Assembly (NCBI GenBank): GCA_023452965.1
Contig: JAEXUU010000089.1
Span: forward strand, 1-6,168
DNA length: 6,168 nucleotides
Direction: 5' to 3'
From: Pseudomonadota bacterium
GTDB taxonomy: Bacteria; Pseudomonadota; Alphaproteobacteria; Rhizobiales; Beijerinckiaceae
Of this stretch, positions 1 through 5,265 are shown piece after piece. Each line of letters begins with the position of its first letter. The stretch's first letter is position 1. The notes under the pieces are model-generated. The model worked only from the letters and a program-made list of their open reading frames with translations, was not told the DNA's origin and searched no databases. A program made the position numbers and the translations under genes.

Positions 1-71
1 GGGTGGCTTATCCCCCCCGCCGCGGCGCCCCCCGCGCCGCCGCGCTGGTGATGCGGCTCGACCTTGGCTGA
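1..71 (+). CDS. rimI: RimI-like ribosomal protein N-acetyltransferase, C-terminal fragment
   Basis: This is the last 22 codons of a gene whose body lies before the window; codons start at base 3 and the stop is TGA at 69-71. The tail ends in AALVMRLDLG, which resembles the conserved end of alphaproteobacterial RimI proteins, where a tyrosine-containing stretch is followed by an Arg/Pro/Gly-rich turn and then ALVxRxDL. RimI is a GNAT-fold enzyme that acetylates the N-terminal alanine of ribosomal protein S18, and rimI commonly lies upstream of this gene block in alphaproteobacteria. The visible piece carries no catalytic residues, so the call rests on the tail motif and the neighbourhood. The coding stretch has two C runs (12-18 and 28-33); a single-base error there would change the frame. 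The other two forward frames are also open for a while (stops at 49-51 and 138-140), but their proteins look like nothing recognisable. Confidence 0.55.
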   Translation, partial: VAYPPRRGAPRAAALVMRLDLG

Positions 72-94
72 GCTGCCCTGTCTGGTGCCTGCCA

Positions 95-123
95 TGGACG
101 AGCGAACGGGCGGAGACTATAGC
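95..123 (+). promoter_or_regulatory. Candidate sigma-70-type promoter for plsC
   Basis: TGGACG at 95-100 (4 of 6 to TTGACA) is followed after 17 nt by TATAGC at 118-123 (4 of 6 to TATAAT). This would start transcription near base 130, giving a leader of about 25 nt before the plsC ATG at 156. The match is modest, and plsC could equally be read through from the upstream gene, as no terminator hairpin with a T run is visible in the 84-nt gap. Confidence 0.25.
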
Positions 124-155
124 CGGAACCCTGTGAGCGGAGCTTTGCGTAGAGA

Positions 156-965
156 ATGAACGGCCTGGGTCCCGGTGCGATGCTGCGCATGGCGCTGATC
201 AGTCTCGGCACGCTCGTCCTGATCCCGCCTCAGCTGGTCTCGATGCGGCTCGGACCCAGCCATGGCTTCCTGTTCACGCGACTGTTCCATCGGCTGGTCT
301 GCCGCGGCCTCGGTGTCCGCGCCGTGATTCGCGGCAAGCCGCCCGGCCCCGGCGAGGGCGGGCTGATCGTCGCCAACCATGTCTCCTGGCTCGACATACC
401 GGTGGTCGGGTCGCTGCGGCCGCTCTCCTTCGTCGCCAAGGCCGAGGTCGCGACCTGGCCGGTGATCGGCTGGCTCTCGACCTTGCAGCGCACCGTCTTC
501 ATCGACCGCACGCGCCGCGGTGCTACCGCCGGCGTCGCCGTGGAGATGGGGCAGAGGCTCTCGGACGGGCAGGCTGTGGTGCTCTTCGCCGAGGGCACGA
601 CCGGCGACGGCACCCGCGTCCTGCCCTTGCGTTCCTCGCTGCTCGGCGCTGCCCATGAGGCGGTGCGCGGCGAGAGCGAGGCGGAGGGCGAGGTGACGAT
701 CTACCCGCTCTGCATCACCTATCTCGGCTATCACGGCCTGCCCGGCGGGCGGGCGGTGCGCTCGGGCCTCGCCTGGCACGGCGACACCGAGCTCGCGCCA
801 CATCTGAAGTCGATCCTTGCGTCCGGGGCGGTCGATGTCGAGCTCGCCTGGGGCGAGCCGATCCGGATGGGCCGCAAGCTCTCGCGCAAGGAGGCGACTC
901 GGCTCGCCGAGATCGCCATCCGCCGGGCCCGGCAGGAGGCCGTCACCGGCCGGTCACGCGCTTGA
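156..965 (+). CDS. plsC: Lysophospholipid acyltransferase, PlsC family (1-acyl-sn-glycerol-3-phosphate acyltransferase)
   Basis: This 269-residue membrane-associated acyltransferase probably moves an acyl group onto 1-acyl-glycerol-3-phosphate to make phosphatidic acid, the second acylation of phospholipid synthesis. The PlsC/LPLAT motifs are in order: the catalytic HX4D box NHVSWLD (H75, D80), an FIDR block at 115-118, the FAEGTT substrate-binding motif at 144-149, and a proline-containing strand around YPLCITY at 183-189. A hydrophobic N-terminal stretch (about 11-28) is a likely membrane anchor. The start at 156 has a GGAG at 139-142, which is rather far away (13 nt). Met9 and Met12 are alternatives, but neither has a better ribosome site. 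The gene sits between rimI and miaB with its own short gaps. The family also includes ornithine-lipid and other lysolipid acyltransferases, so the class is firmer than the exact substrate. Confidence 0.9.
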   Translation: MNGLGPGAMLRMALISLGTLVLIPPQLVSMRLGPSHGFLFTRLFHRLVCRGLGVRAVIRGKPPGPGEGGLIVANHVSWLDIPVVGSLRPLSFVAKAEVATWPVIGWLSTLQRTVFIDRTRRGATAGVAVEMGQRLSDGQAVVLFAEGTTGDGTRVLPLRSSLLGAAHEAVRGESEAEGEVTIYPLCITYLGYHGLPGGRAVRSGLAWHGDTELAPHLKSILASGAVDVELAWGEPIRMGRKLSRKEATRLAEIAIRRARQEAVTGRSRA

Positions 966-1003
966 GCAACTCTCCTCGGGGTTCTGTCGGCGCGGCCCGG
1001 ATA

Positions 1004-1033
1004 TTGCCTGCCTGCCTCTGGCGGCAGTATGAT
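1004..1033 (+). promoter_or_regulatory. Candidate promoter for miaB, -10 overlapping a GANTC site
   Basis: TTGCCT at 1004-1009 (4 of 6 to TTGACA) and TATGAT at 1028-1033 (5 of 6 to TATAAT) are separated by 18 nt, in the 124-nt gap between plsC and miaB. The predicted transcript start is near 1040, giving a leader of about 50 nt. The spacer contains a small inverted repeat, CTGCC (1012-1016) and GGCAG (1023-1027). A GATTC (GANTC, the CcrM methylation motif of many alphaproteobacteria) lies at 1031-1035 and shares three bases with the -10. This is inferred from sequence only. Confidence 0.4.
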
Positions 1034-1069
1034 TCCCAAACTGTGGCCGACTGGGGTAAGGAGACGGGA

Positions 1070-1090
1070 TTGAGGTCGGATCCGCGTTGA
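1070..1090 (+). other. Possible six-codon leader frame overlapping the miaB start
   Basis: A perfect Shine-Dalgarno, TAAGGAG at 1057-1063, lies 26 nt before the miaB ATG, too far to serve it directly. It is well placed (6 nt) for the TTG at 1070, which opens a tiny frame reading MRSDPR and stopping at TGA 1088-1090; that stop overlaps the miaB ATG as TGATG. This would fit translational coupling or a leader peptide. An alternative is that miaB itself starts at an in-frame ATT at 1069 (5 nt from the SD), adding seven residues; ATT starts are very rare. TAA at 1057-1059 blocks any longer miaB frame. Confidence 0.3.
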
Positions 1091-2442
1091 TGAAGAAAGT
1101 CCACATCAAGTCCTATGGCTGCCAGATGAACGTCTATGACGGGCAGCGCATGGCGGATGTCCTGGGCGCCGAGGGCTTTGAGGAAACCGCGACGCCCGAC
1201 GATGCCGACCTGATCCTGCTCAACACCTGCCATATCCGCGAGCGCGCGGCGCACAAGGTCTATACCGAGCTCGGCAAGCTGCGTGAGCTGAAGCAGGCTC
1301 GCAAGGCCGATGGCCGCGAGACCACTTTGGTGGTCGCCGGCTGCGTCGCCCAGGCCGAGGGTGCCGAGATCCAGCGCCGCCAGCCGGCGGTCGACCTCGT
1401 CGTCGGCCCGCAGGCCTATCACCGCCTGCCTGCCTTGCTGGCCGAGGCGCGCGCCAGCCGTGTCGTCGACACGGATCTGCCGCCGGACGACAAGTTCGGC
1501 CATCTGCCGGCGCCCAAGCCCGCGGCGATCCTCGCCCGTGGCATCTCGGCCTTCGTCACCGTGCAGGAAGGCTGCGACAAGTTCTGCGCCTTCTGCGTCG
1601 TGCCCTATACGCGCGGCGCCGAGTTCTCGCGCCCGGTCGCGCAGGTGGTCGCCGAGGTCGAGCGTCTGGCCGAGGCCGGCGTGCAGGACGTCACCCTGCT
1701 CGGCCAGAACGTCAACGCCTATCATGGCGAAGGGCAGGACGGGCGGATCTGGGGGCTGGCGCGGCTGATGCACCGTCTCGCCGAGGTGCCGGGCATCGCC
1801 CGCATCCGCTACACCACCAGCCATCCGCGCGACATGGACGACGATCTGATCGCCGCCCATCGCGATCTGCCTCAGGTGATGCCCTTCCTGCATCTGCCGG
1901 TGCAGGCCGGCTCCGACCGCATCCTCGCGGCGATGAACCGCAAGCACACGGGCGACGAGTATCGGCGGCTGATCGACAAGGTGCGTGCGGCCAGGCCCGA
2001 CATCGCCCTGTCCTCGGATTTCATCGTCGGCTTCCCCGGCGAGAGCGATCACGATTTCGAGGAGACGCTGCGTCTCGTCGAGGATGTCCGCTTCGCCTCG
2101 GCCTATACGTTCAAGTACTCGCCGCGTCCGGGTACGCCCGCGGCGGAGCTCGAGACGCAAGTTGAGCCCGCGGTGATGGATGAGCGCCTGCAGCGCCTGC
2201 AGGCGCTGGTCGAGCGCCATCGCCAGGAGTTCAACCACGCCATGGTCGGCCGGACAGTCGAGGTGCTGCTCGAGCGGGCCGGGCGCCATCCCGGCCAGCT
2301 GGCGGGCAAGACCCCCTATCTCCAGGCGGTCCAGATCGAAACCGCGACGCATCGCATCGGCGAGCGCGTCATGGTGACGATCGAACGCGCCGGCTCGAAC
2401 TCGCTGTTCGGCCGTGCCGTGCCGCGGGAGCTGGCTGCCTGA
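1090..2442 (+). CDS. miaB: tRNA-2-methylthio-N6-dimethylallyladenosine synthase MiaB
   Basis: This 450-residue radical-SAM methylthiotransferase converts i6A37 to ms2i6A37 in tRNAs that read codons beginning with U, which stabilises codon-anticodon pairing. The N-terminal UPF0004 domain starts with KSYGCQMN and supplies the three cysteines of the auxiliary [4Fe-4S] cluster (C11, C47, C85). The radical-SAM core has CX3CX2C (C162, C166, C169) in [10 protein letters not shown], followed by [15 protein letters not shown] (204-211) and the [11 protein letters not shown] stretch (308-318). The C-terminal TRAM domain covers about 382-445. Length and motifs are normal. I chose ATG 1090 over the adjacent TTG at 1087, as MKKVxIKxYGC is the usual family start. 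The nearest ribosome site is GAGG at 1072-1075, a weak one at 14 nt; the stronger SD further up may act through the leader frame. The gene is followed by an 80-nt gap and then phoH, as in E. coli. Confidence 0.97.
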   Translation: MKKVHIKSYGCQMNVYDGQRMADVLGAEGFEETATPDDADLILLNTCHIRERAAHKVYTELGKLRELKQARKADGRETTLVVAGCVAQAEGAEIQRRQPAVDLVVGPQAYHRLPALLAEARASRVVDTDLPPDDKFGHLPAPKPAAILARGISAFVTVQEGCDKFCAFCVVPYTRGAEFSRPVAQVVAEVERLAEAGVQDVTLLGQNVNAYHGEGQDGRIWGLARLMHRLAEVPGIARIRYTTSHPRDMDDDLIAAHRDLPQVMPFLHLPVQAGSDRILAAMNRKHTGDEYRRLIDKVRAARPDIALSSDFIVGFPGESDHDFEETLRLVEDVRFASAYTFKYSPRPGTPAAELETQVEPAVMDERLQRLQALVERHRQEFNHAMVGRTVEVLLERAGRHPGQLAGKTPYLQAVQIETATHRIGERVMVTIERAGSNSLFGRAVPRELAA

Positions 2443-2508
2443 GTGCGTATGCCTAGAAGTCGAGTCGGGTTTCGTCGCGTGCCTCTGCCTGCCCACGACC
2501 CCCGCTCC

Positions 2509-2514
2509 AGGAGA
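2509..2514 (+). promoter_or_regulatory. Ribosome binding site supporting a TTG start for phoH
   Basis: AGGAGA at 2509-2514 has its GGAG core 9 nt before the TTG at 2523, a good spacing. The first ATG of the frame (2541) lies 27 nt away from this core and has no purine-rich site of its own. This decides the start in favour of TTG 2523, adding six residues to the protein. Confidence 0.6.
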
Positions 2515-2522
2515 AGACACCT

Positions 2523-3695
2523 TTGGCCCAGGCCGATCCGATGAACCCGAGACCCGAACGCGGCCTTCGCCGCGACCCGCTGGCGCTCCGCGAGGAGGTG
2601 CCGGCGCGCGCCGGCCTGTCCGGCACGGAAGTGGTGCTGTCATTCGACGACAACCAGCTCGCGAGCCTGGTCTTCGGGCAATACGACCAGAACCTGGCGC
2701 ATCTCGAGCGCCGGCTCGGCGTCGTCGTCAGCCCCAATGGCAACCACATCACCATCAAGGGGCCGCCGGATACCGCCGAGCAGGCCAGCCGCGTGCTGCG
2801 CACCCTCTATGCCCGCGCCAAGATCGGCGCTGCCGTCAATCTCGGCGAGGTCGACGGCGCGATCGAGGAGAGCAATGTGCAGCGCTCGCTCTTTCCGGCC
2901 GACAATGCCGGCAAGTCCGCCTTCGATGCCATCGTCACCCGCAAGCGTGGGCCGGTGCGGGCCCGCAATGCGGCGCAGGACGCCTATCTCCGCCAGCTCA
3001 AGCGTCATGAGCTCGTCCTCGCCGAAGGCCCGGCCGGCACCGGCAAGACCTGGCTCGCGGTCGGTCATGCGGTCTCGCTGATCGAGCAGGGCGTGGTCGA
3101 GCGCATGGTGCTGTCGCGGCCGGCGGTCGAGGCCGGCGAGCGCCTTGGCTTCCTGCCGGGCGACATGCGGGAGAAGGTCGACCCGTACCTCAGGCCGATC
3201 TACGACGCGCTCAACGATTTCATGGAGGCGCGCCATGTCGAGCGGGCCCTCCAGACCGGGATGATCGAGATCGCGCCGCTCGCCTTCATGCGCGGCCGCA
3301 CCCTGACCAACGCGGTCGTGCTGCTCGACGAGGCGCAGAACGCGACCTCCGTGCAGATGAAGATGTTCCTGACCCGCCTCGGCGAGGGCTCGCGCATGAT
3401 CATCACCGGCGACCCCTCGCAGATCGACCTGCCGCCGGGCCAGCGCTCCGGCCTGGTCGAGGCGGTCAGGCTGCTCTCGGGCGTCGAGGGCGTCGGCCAT
3501 GCCCGCTTCGAGGAGGGCGACGTCGTCCGCCATGAACTCGTGCGCCGGATCGTCATGGCCTATGAGGATGCCGCCAGGAAGGAACGCGACGAGCGCGAGG
3601 CCCGGCTCGCCAACCTGCCGCCGGCCGATGCCGGCCCGGTGGAAGGCGATGCCGACGGCCTGAAGCGCATGCTGTCGCGGGAGAGACCGCGATGA
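2523..3695 (+). CDS. ybeZ: PhoH family ATPase, YbeZ type
   Basis: This 390-residue cytoplasmic P-loop ATPase works with the product of the next gene, YbeY; in E. coli YbeZ is an NTPase with RNA-helicase-like behaviour that binds YbeY and is linked to rRNA processing. Residues 35-110 form an N-terminal KH-like RNA-binding region (GNHITIKG at 73-80). The PhoH domain (about 145-350) has Walker A GPAGTGKT (169-176), LSRPAVEAGERLGFLPGD (197-214), Walker B VVLLDEAQN (265-273), TGDPSQIDLP (295-304) and the closing VRHELVRRIV (335-344), which carries candidate arginine fingers. The last 40 residues are charged and probably disordered. The TTG start is chosen for its ribosome site; ATG at 2541 is the alternative. 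The stop overlaps the ybeY start by 4 nt (ATGA). PhoH proteins are named for phosphate control in E. coli phoH, but this context points to ribosome work and I see no Pho box. Confidence 0.95.
   Translation: MAQADPMNPRPERGLRRDPLALREEVPARAGLSGTEVVLSFDDNQLASLVFGQYDQNLAHLERRLGVVVSPNGNHITIKGPPDTAEQASRVLRTLYARAKIGAAVNLGEVDGAIEESNVQRSLFPADNAGKSAFDAIVTRKRGPVRARNAAQDAYLRQLKRHELVLAEGPAGTGKTWLAVGHAVSLIEQGVVERMVLSRPAVEAGERLGFLPGDMREKVDPYLRPIYDALNDFMEARHVERALQTGMIEIAPLAFMRGRTLTNAVVLLDEAQNATSVQMKMFLTRLGEGSRMIITGDPSQIDLPPGQRSGLVEAVRLLSGVEGVGHARFEEGDVVRHELVRRIVMAYEDAARKERDEREARLANLPPADAGPVEGDADGLKRMLSRERPR
3679..3683 (+). promoter_or_regulatory. Ribosome binding site of ybeY inside phoH
   Basis: GGGAG at 3679-3683 lies 8 nt before the ybeY ATG at 3692, inside the last codons of phoH. 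Together with the ATGA stop/start overlap it supports this start, and therefore the somewhat long N-terminal extension of YbeY. Confidence 0.6.
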
Positions 3696-4288
3696 ACGAT
3701 CGACCTCGATCGCGGCGCGCCGCGCCGCGATCCGAGTTGCCGGCCTGTGGGCTGACGCTCGAACTGCGCCTGCAGTCGCGGCGCTGGCGCGAGCTTGGCG
3801 ATCTCAGGCCGCGCATCGAGGCGGCGATCGCCGCCGGTCTCTCGGAAGCGCGCCTGCGGCCCCTCGAAGGGGCCGAGCTCAGCCTGCTCCTGACCGACGA
3901 CAAGCGCATCCGCGCCGTCAACCGCGACTGGCGCGGCTTCGACAAGCCGACCAATGTGCTCTCCTTCCCGGCCGTGCCGCCGGAGCGCGTCGCCTCGAGC
4001 CCGGTGCTCGGCGACATCGTGCTCGCCCTCGAGACGCTGACGCGCGAAGCCGAGGCCGAAGGCAAGAACCTTGGCGATCATCTCAGCCATCTCGTCATCC
4101 ACGGCCTGCTGCATCTGCTCGGCGAGGATCACGAGACCGAGGCCGAAGCGCAGCGCATGGAGGCGATGGAGACCGCGGCGCTCGCCCGCCTCGGCATCGC
4201 CGATCCCTATGCCGGAACCGACCCCCACCCCACCGAGCCCGCTCCCGCGGCGGCTCCTCGCAAGAAGCAGTCTTCACCCGCGCCATGA
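3692..4288 (+). CDS. ybeY: Endoribonuclease / rRNA maturation factor YbeY
   Basis: This 198-residue zinc-dependent endoribonuclease acts in 16S rRNA 3'-end maturation, 70S ribosome quality control and, in rhizobia, small-RNA-related regulation. It carries the UPF0054 signature HGLLHLLGEDH at 137-147, with H137, H141 and H147 as the metal-binding triad. The upstream conserved block WRGFDKPTNVLSFP (80-93) includes R81, matching the conserved arginine of the active-site channel, and LGDIVLALET follows at 106-115. E. coli YbeY has about 155 residues; the excess here is a basic N-terminal stretch (about 1-18) and a Pro/Ala-rich tail (about 173-198) that runs into the corC start. Both extensions look disordered, and the N-terminal one is encoded by DNA with two overlapping inverted repeats. 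It is coupled at both ends by ATGA overlaps. Its placement after phoH fits the known YbeZ-YbeY partnership. Confidence 0.96.
   Translation: MNDRPRSRRAAPRSELPACGLTLELRLQSRRWRELGDLRPRIEAAIAAGLSEARLRPLEGAELSLLLTDDKRIRAVNRDWRGFDKPTNVLSFPAVPPERVASSPVLGDIVLALETLTREAEAEGKNLGDHLSHLVIHGLLHLLGEDHETEAEAQRMEAMETAALARLGIADPYAGTDPHPTEPAPAAAPRKKQSSPAP
3697..3712 (+). repeat. Inverted repeat (hairpin A) just after the ybeY start
   Basis: CGATCGA (3697-3703), two bases, TCGATCG (3706-3712): a perfect 7-base inverted repeat, folding in RNA as a 6-bp stem with an ACCT loop. It begins 3 nt after the ybeY ATG and shares 3708-3712 with the larger hairpin that follows, so both cannot form at once. Confidence 0.6.
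3708..3732 (+). repeat. Strong inverted repeat (hairpin B) in codons 6-14 of ybeY
   Basis: GATCGCGGCGC (3708-3718) pairs perfectly with GCGCCGCGATC (3722-3732) around a GCC triloop: an 11-bp, GC-rich stem. No T run follows, so it is not a classical intrinsic terminator. It encodes part of the non-conserved N-terminal extension. A role in translation control, RNA stability or processing between phoH and ybeY is inference. Confidence 0.65.
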
Positions 4289-5265
4289 GCGACGACCCTC
4301 GATCTAGCACCGCCTCCGAATCCGCCGGCCGCGGCCTGACCCATTGGCTCGGCCAGTTCCTCGACCGCCTCGGCCTGCGCCATGGCGGCTCGGTCCGCGA
4401 GGAGATCACCGAAGCCCTGGCGCAGGGGAGCGGTGAGATCGCCGATATCAGCCCGCAGGAGCGGGCCATGCTCTCCAATGTGCTCAGCCTGCGCGAGCGC
4501 CGCGTCGACGACGTCATGATCCCGCGCGCCGACATCATCGCGGTCTCGCTGGAGGCGACACTGGCGAGCCTGCTCGCCTTGTTCCGCAGTGCCGGCCATT
4601 CCCGCCTGCCGGTCTATGGCGAGACCCTCGACGACCCCCGCGGCATGATCCACATCCGCGATTTCCTCGACTTCCTTGCCGCGCGCGCCAAGCCGGGTCG
4701 GGGCGGCGAGGGCGAGGCGGTGCCCGATCTCGGCGCCGTCGATCTCTCGGTGACCCTGGCGCAGGCGGCGATCCTGCGGCCGGTGCTCTACGTCCCGCCC
4801 TCCATGCCGGCTGTCGACCTCCTGGTCCGGATGCAGGCGACGCGGACCCATATCGCGCTCGTGATCGACGAATATGGTGGCACCGACGGTCTGGTCTCGA
4901 TTGAGGACCTGATCGAGATCGTCGTCGGCGACATCGAGGACGAGCACGACCATGACGAGGCGCCGACCATCGCGCCCGCCGGCGAGAACCGCTTCATCGC
5001 CGATGCCCGGGCGACGCTGGAGGATCTGAACGAGGCGACCGGCATCGATCTTTCGAGCGCCGAGGTCGCCGAGGAGGTCGACACGCTCGGCGGCCTGATC
5101 GTCACCTTGGCCGGCCGCGTGCCGGCGCGCGGCGAATTGATCAAGGGGCCGGAAGGCCTCGAATTCGAGGTGCTCGACGCCGACCCCCGCCGCGTCAAGC
5201 GCCTGCGTATCCATCGCCGCGACGAGGTCGCGGCCGGTGAGGCCGCCGCTCCGGAAGCCCCATGA
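4285..5265 (+). CDS. corC: CBS-domain hemolysin family protein, CorC/YbeX type
   Basis: This 326-residue soluble protein is of the CorC/HlyC group, lacking the DUF21 membrane domain of the longer CNNM-like relatives. It has two CBS domains that probably bind an adenine nucleotide: CBS1 at about 77-135 (IPRADI at 79-84, GHSRLPVYG at 104-112) and CBS2 at about 163-222 ([19 protein letters not shown] at 187-205, then [16 protein letters not shown]). A C-terminal CorC_HlyC domain (about 232-310) has the typical LGGLIV and RVPARGE blocks at 268-284. The E. coli homologue YbeX/CorC is tied to Mg2+/Co2+ homeostasis and, more recently, to ribosome function; the hemolysin name is historical. The start overlaps the ybeY stop as ATGA with no clear ribosome site, so translation is probably coupled. 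The symbol is by family and gene order; metal transport is not shown by this sequence. Confidence 0.93.
   Translation: MSDDPRSSTASESAGRGLTHWLGQFLDRLGLRHGGSVREEITEALAQGSGEIADISPQERAMLSNVLSLRERRVDDVMIPRADIIAVSLEATLASLLALFRSAGHSRLPVYGETLDDPRGMIHIRDFLDFLAARAKPGRGGEGEAVPDLGAVDLSVTLAQAAILRPVLYVPPSMPAVDLLVRMQATRTHIALVIDEYGGTDGLVSIEDLIEIVVGDIEDEHDHDEAPTIAPAGENRFIADARATLEDLNEATGIDLSSAEVAEEVDTLGGLIVTLAGRVPARGELIKGPEGLEFEVLDADPRRVKRLRIHRRDEVAAGEAAAPEAP
5253..5257 (+). promoter_or_regulatory. Ribosome binding site of lnt inside corC
   Basis: GGAAG at 5253-5257 lies 4 nt before the lnt ATG at 5262, a slightly short spacing. With the ATGA overlap it supports this start. Confidence 0.4.

Noticed and set aside
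117..803. 228-codon minus-strand frame opposite plsC
   Set aside because: No recognisable protein; HX4D and FAEGTT motifs on the + strand settle the coding strand.
1012..1027. CTGCC/GGCAG inverted repeat after plsC as a terminator
   Set aside because: The stem is only 5 bp and is not followed by a T run; it falls in the spacer of the candidate miaB promoter instead.
2191..2208. 18-base perfect palindrome around CTGCAG within miaB
   Set aside because: It is explained by the codons of a repeated Leu-Gln-Arg-Leu-Gln-Ala helix segment; no reason to see an operator inside the gene.
943..2643. 566-codon open frame on the minus strand opposite miaB
   Set aside because: It mirrors the miaB codons; the protein is an Arg/Gly/Asp/His-rich composition typical of antisense frames in GC-rich DNA, with no recognisable domain, and miaB is unmistakable on the other strand.
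2414..3010. 198-codon + strand frame spanning the miaB-phoH gap
   Set aside because: It overlaps both miaB and phoH in another frame, and its protein is Arg/Pro/Gly-rich without motifs.
2640..3533. 297-codon minus-strand frame opposite phoH
   Set aside because: Same antisense effect; phoH motifs on the + strand are complete and this frame shows no family signature.
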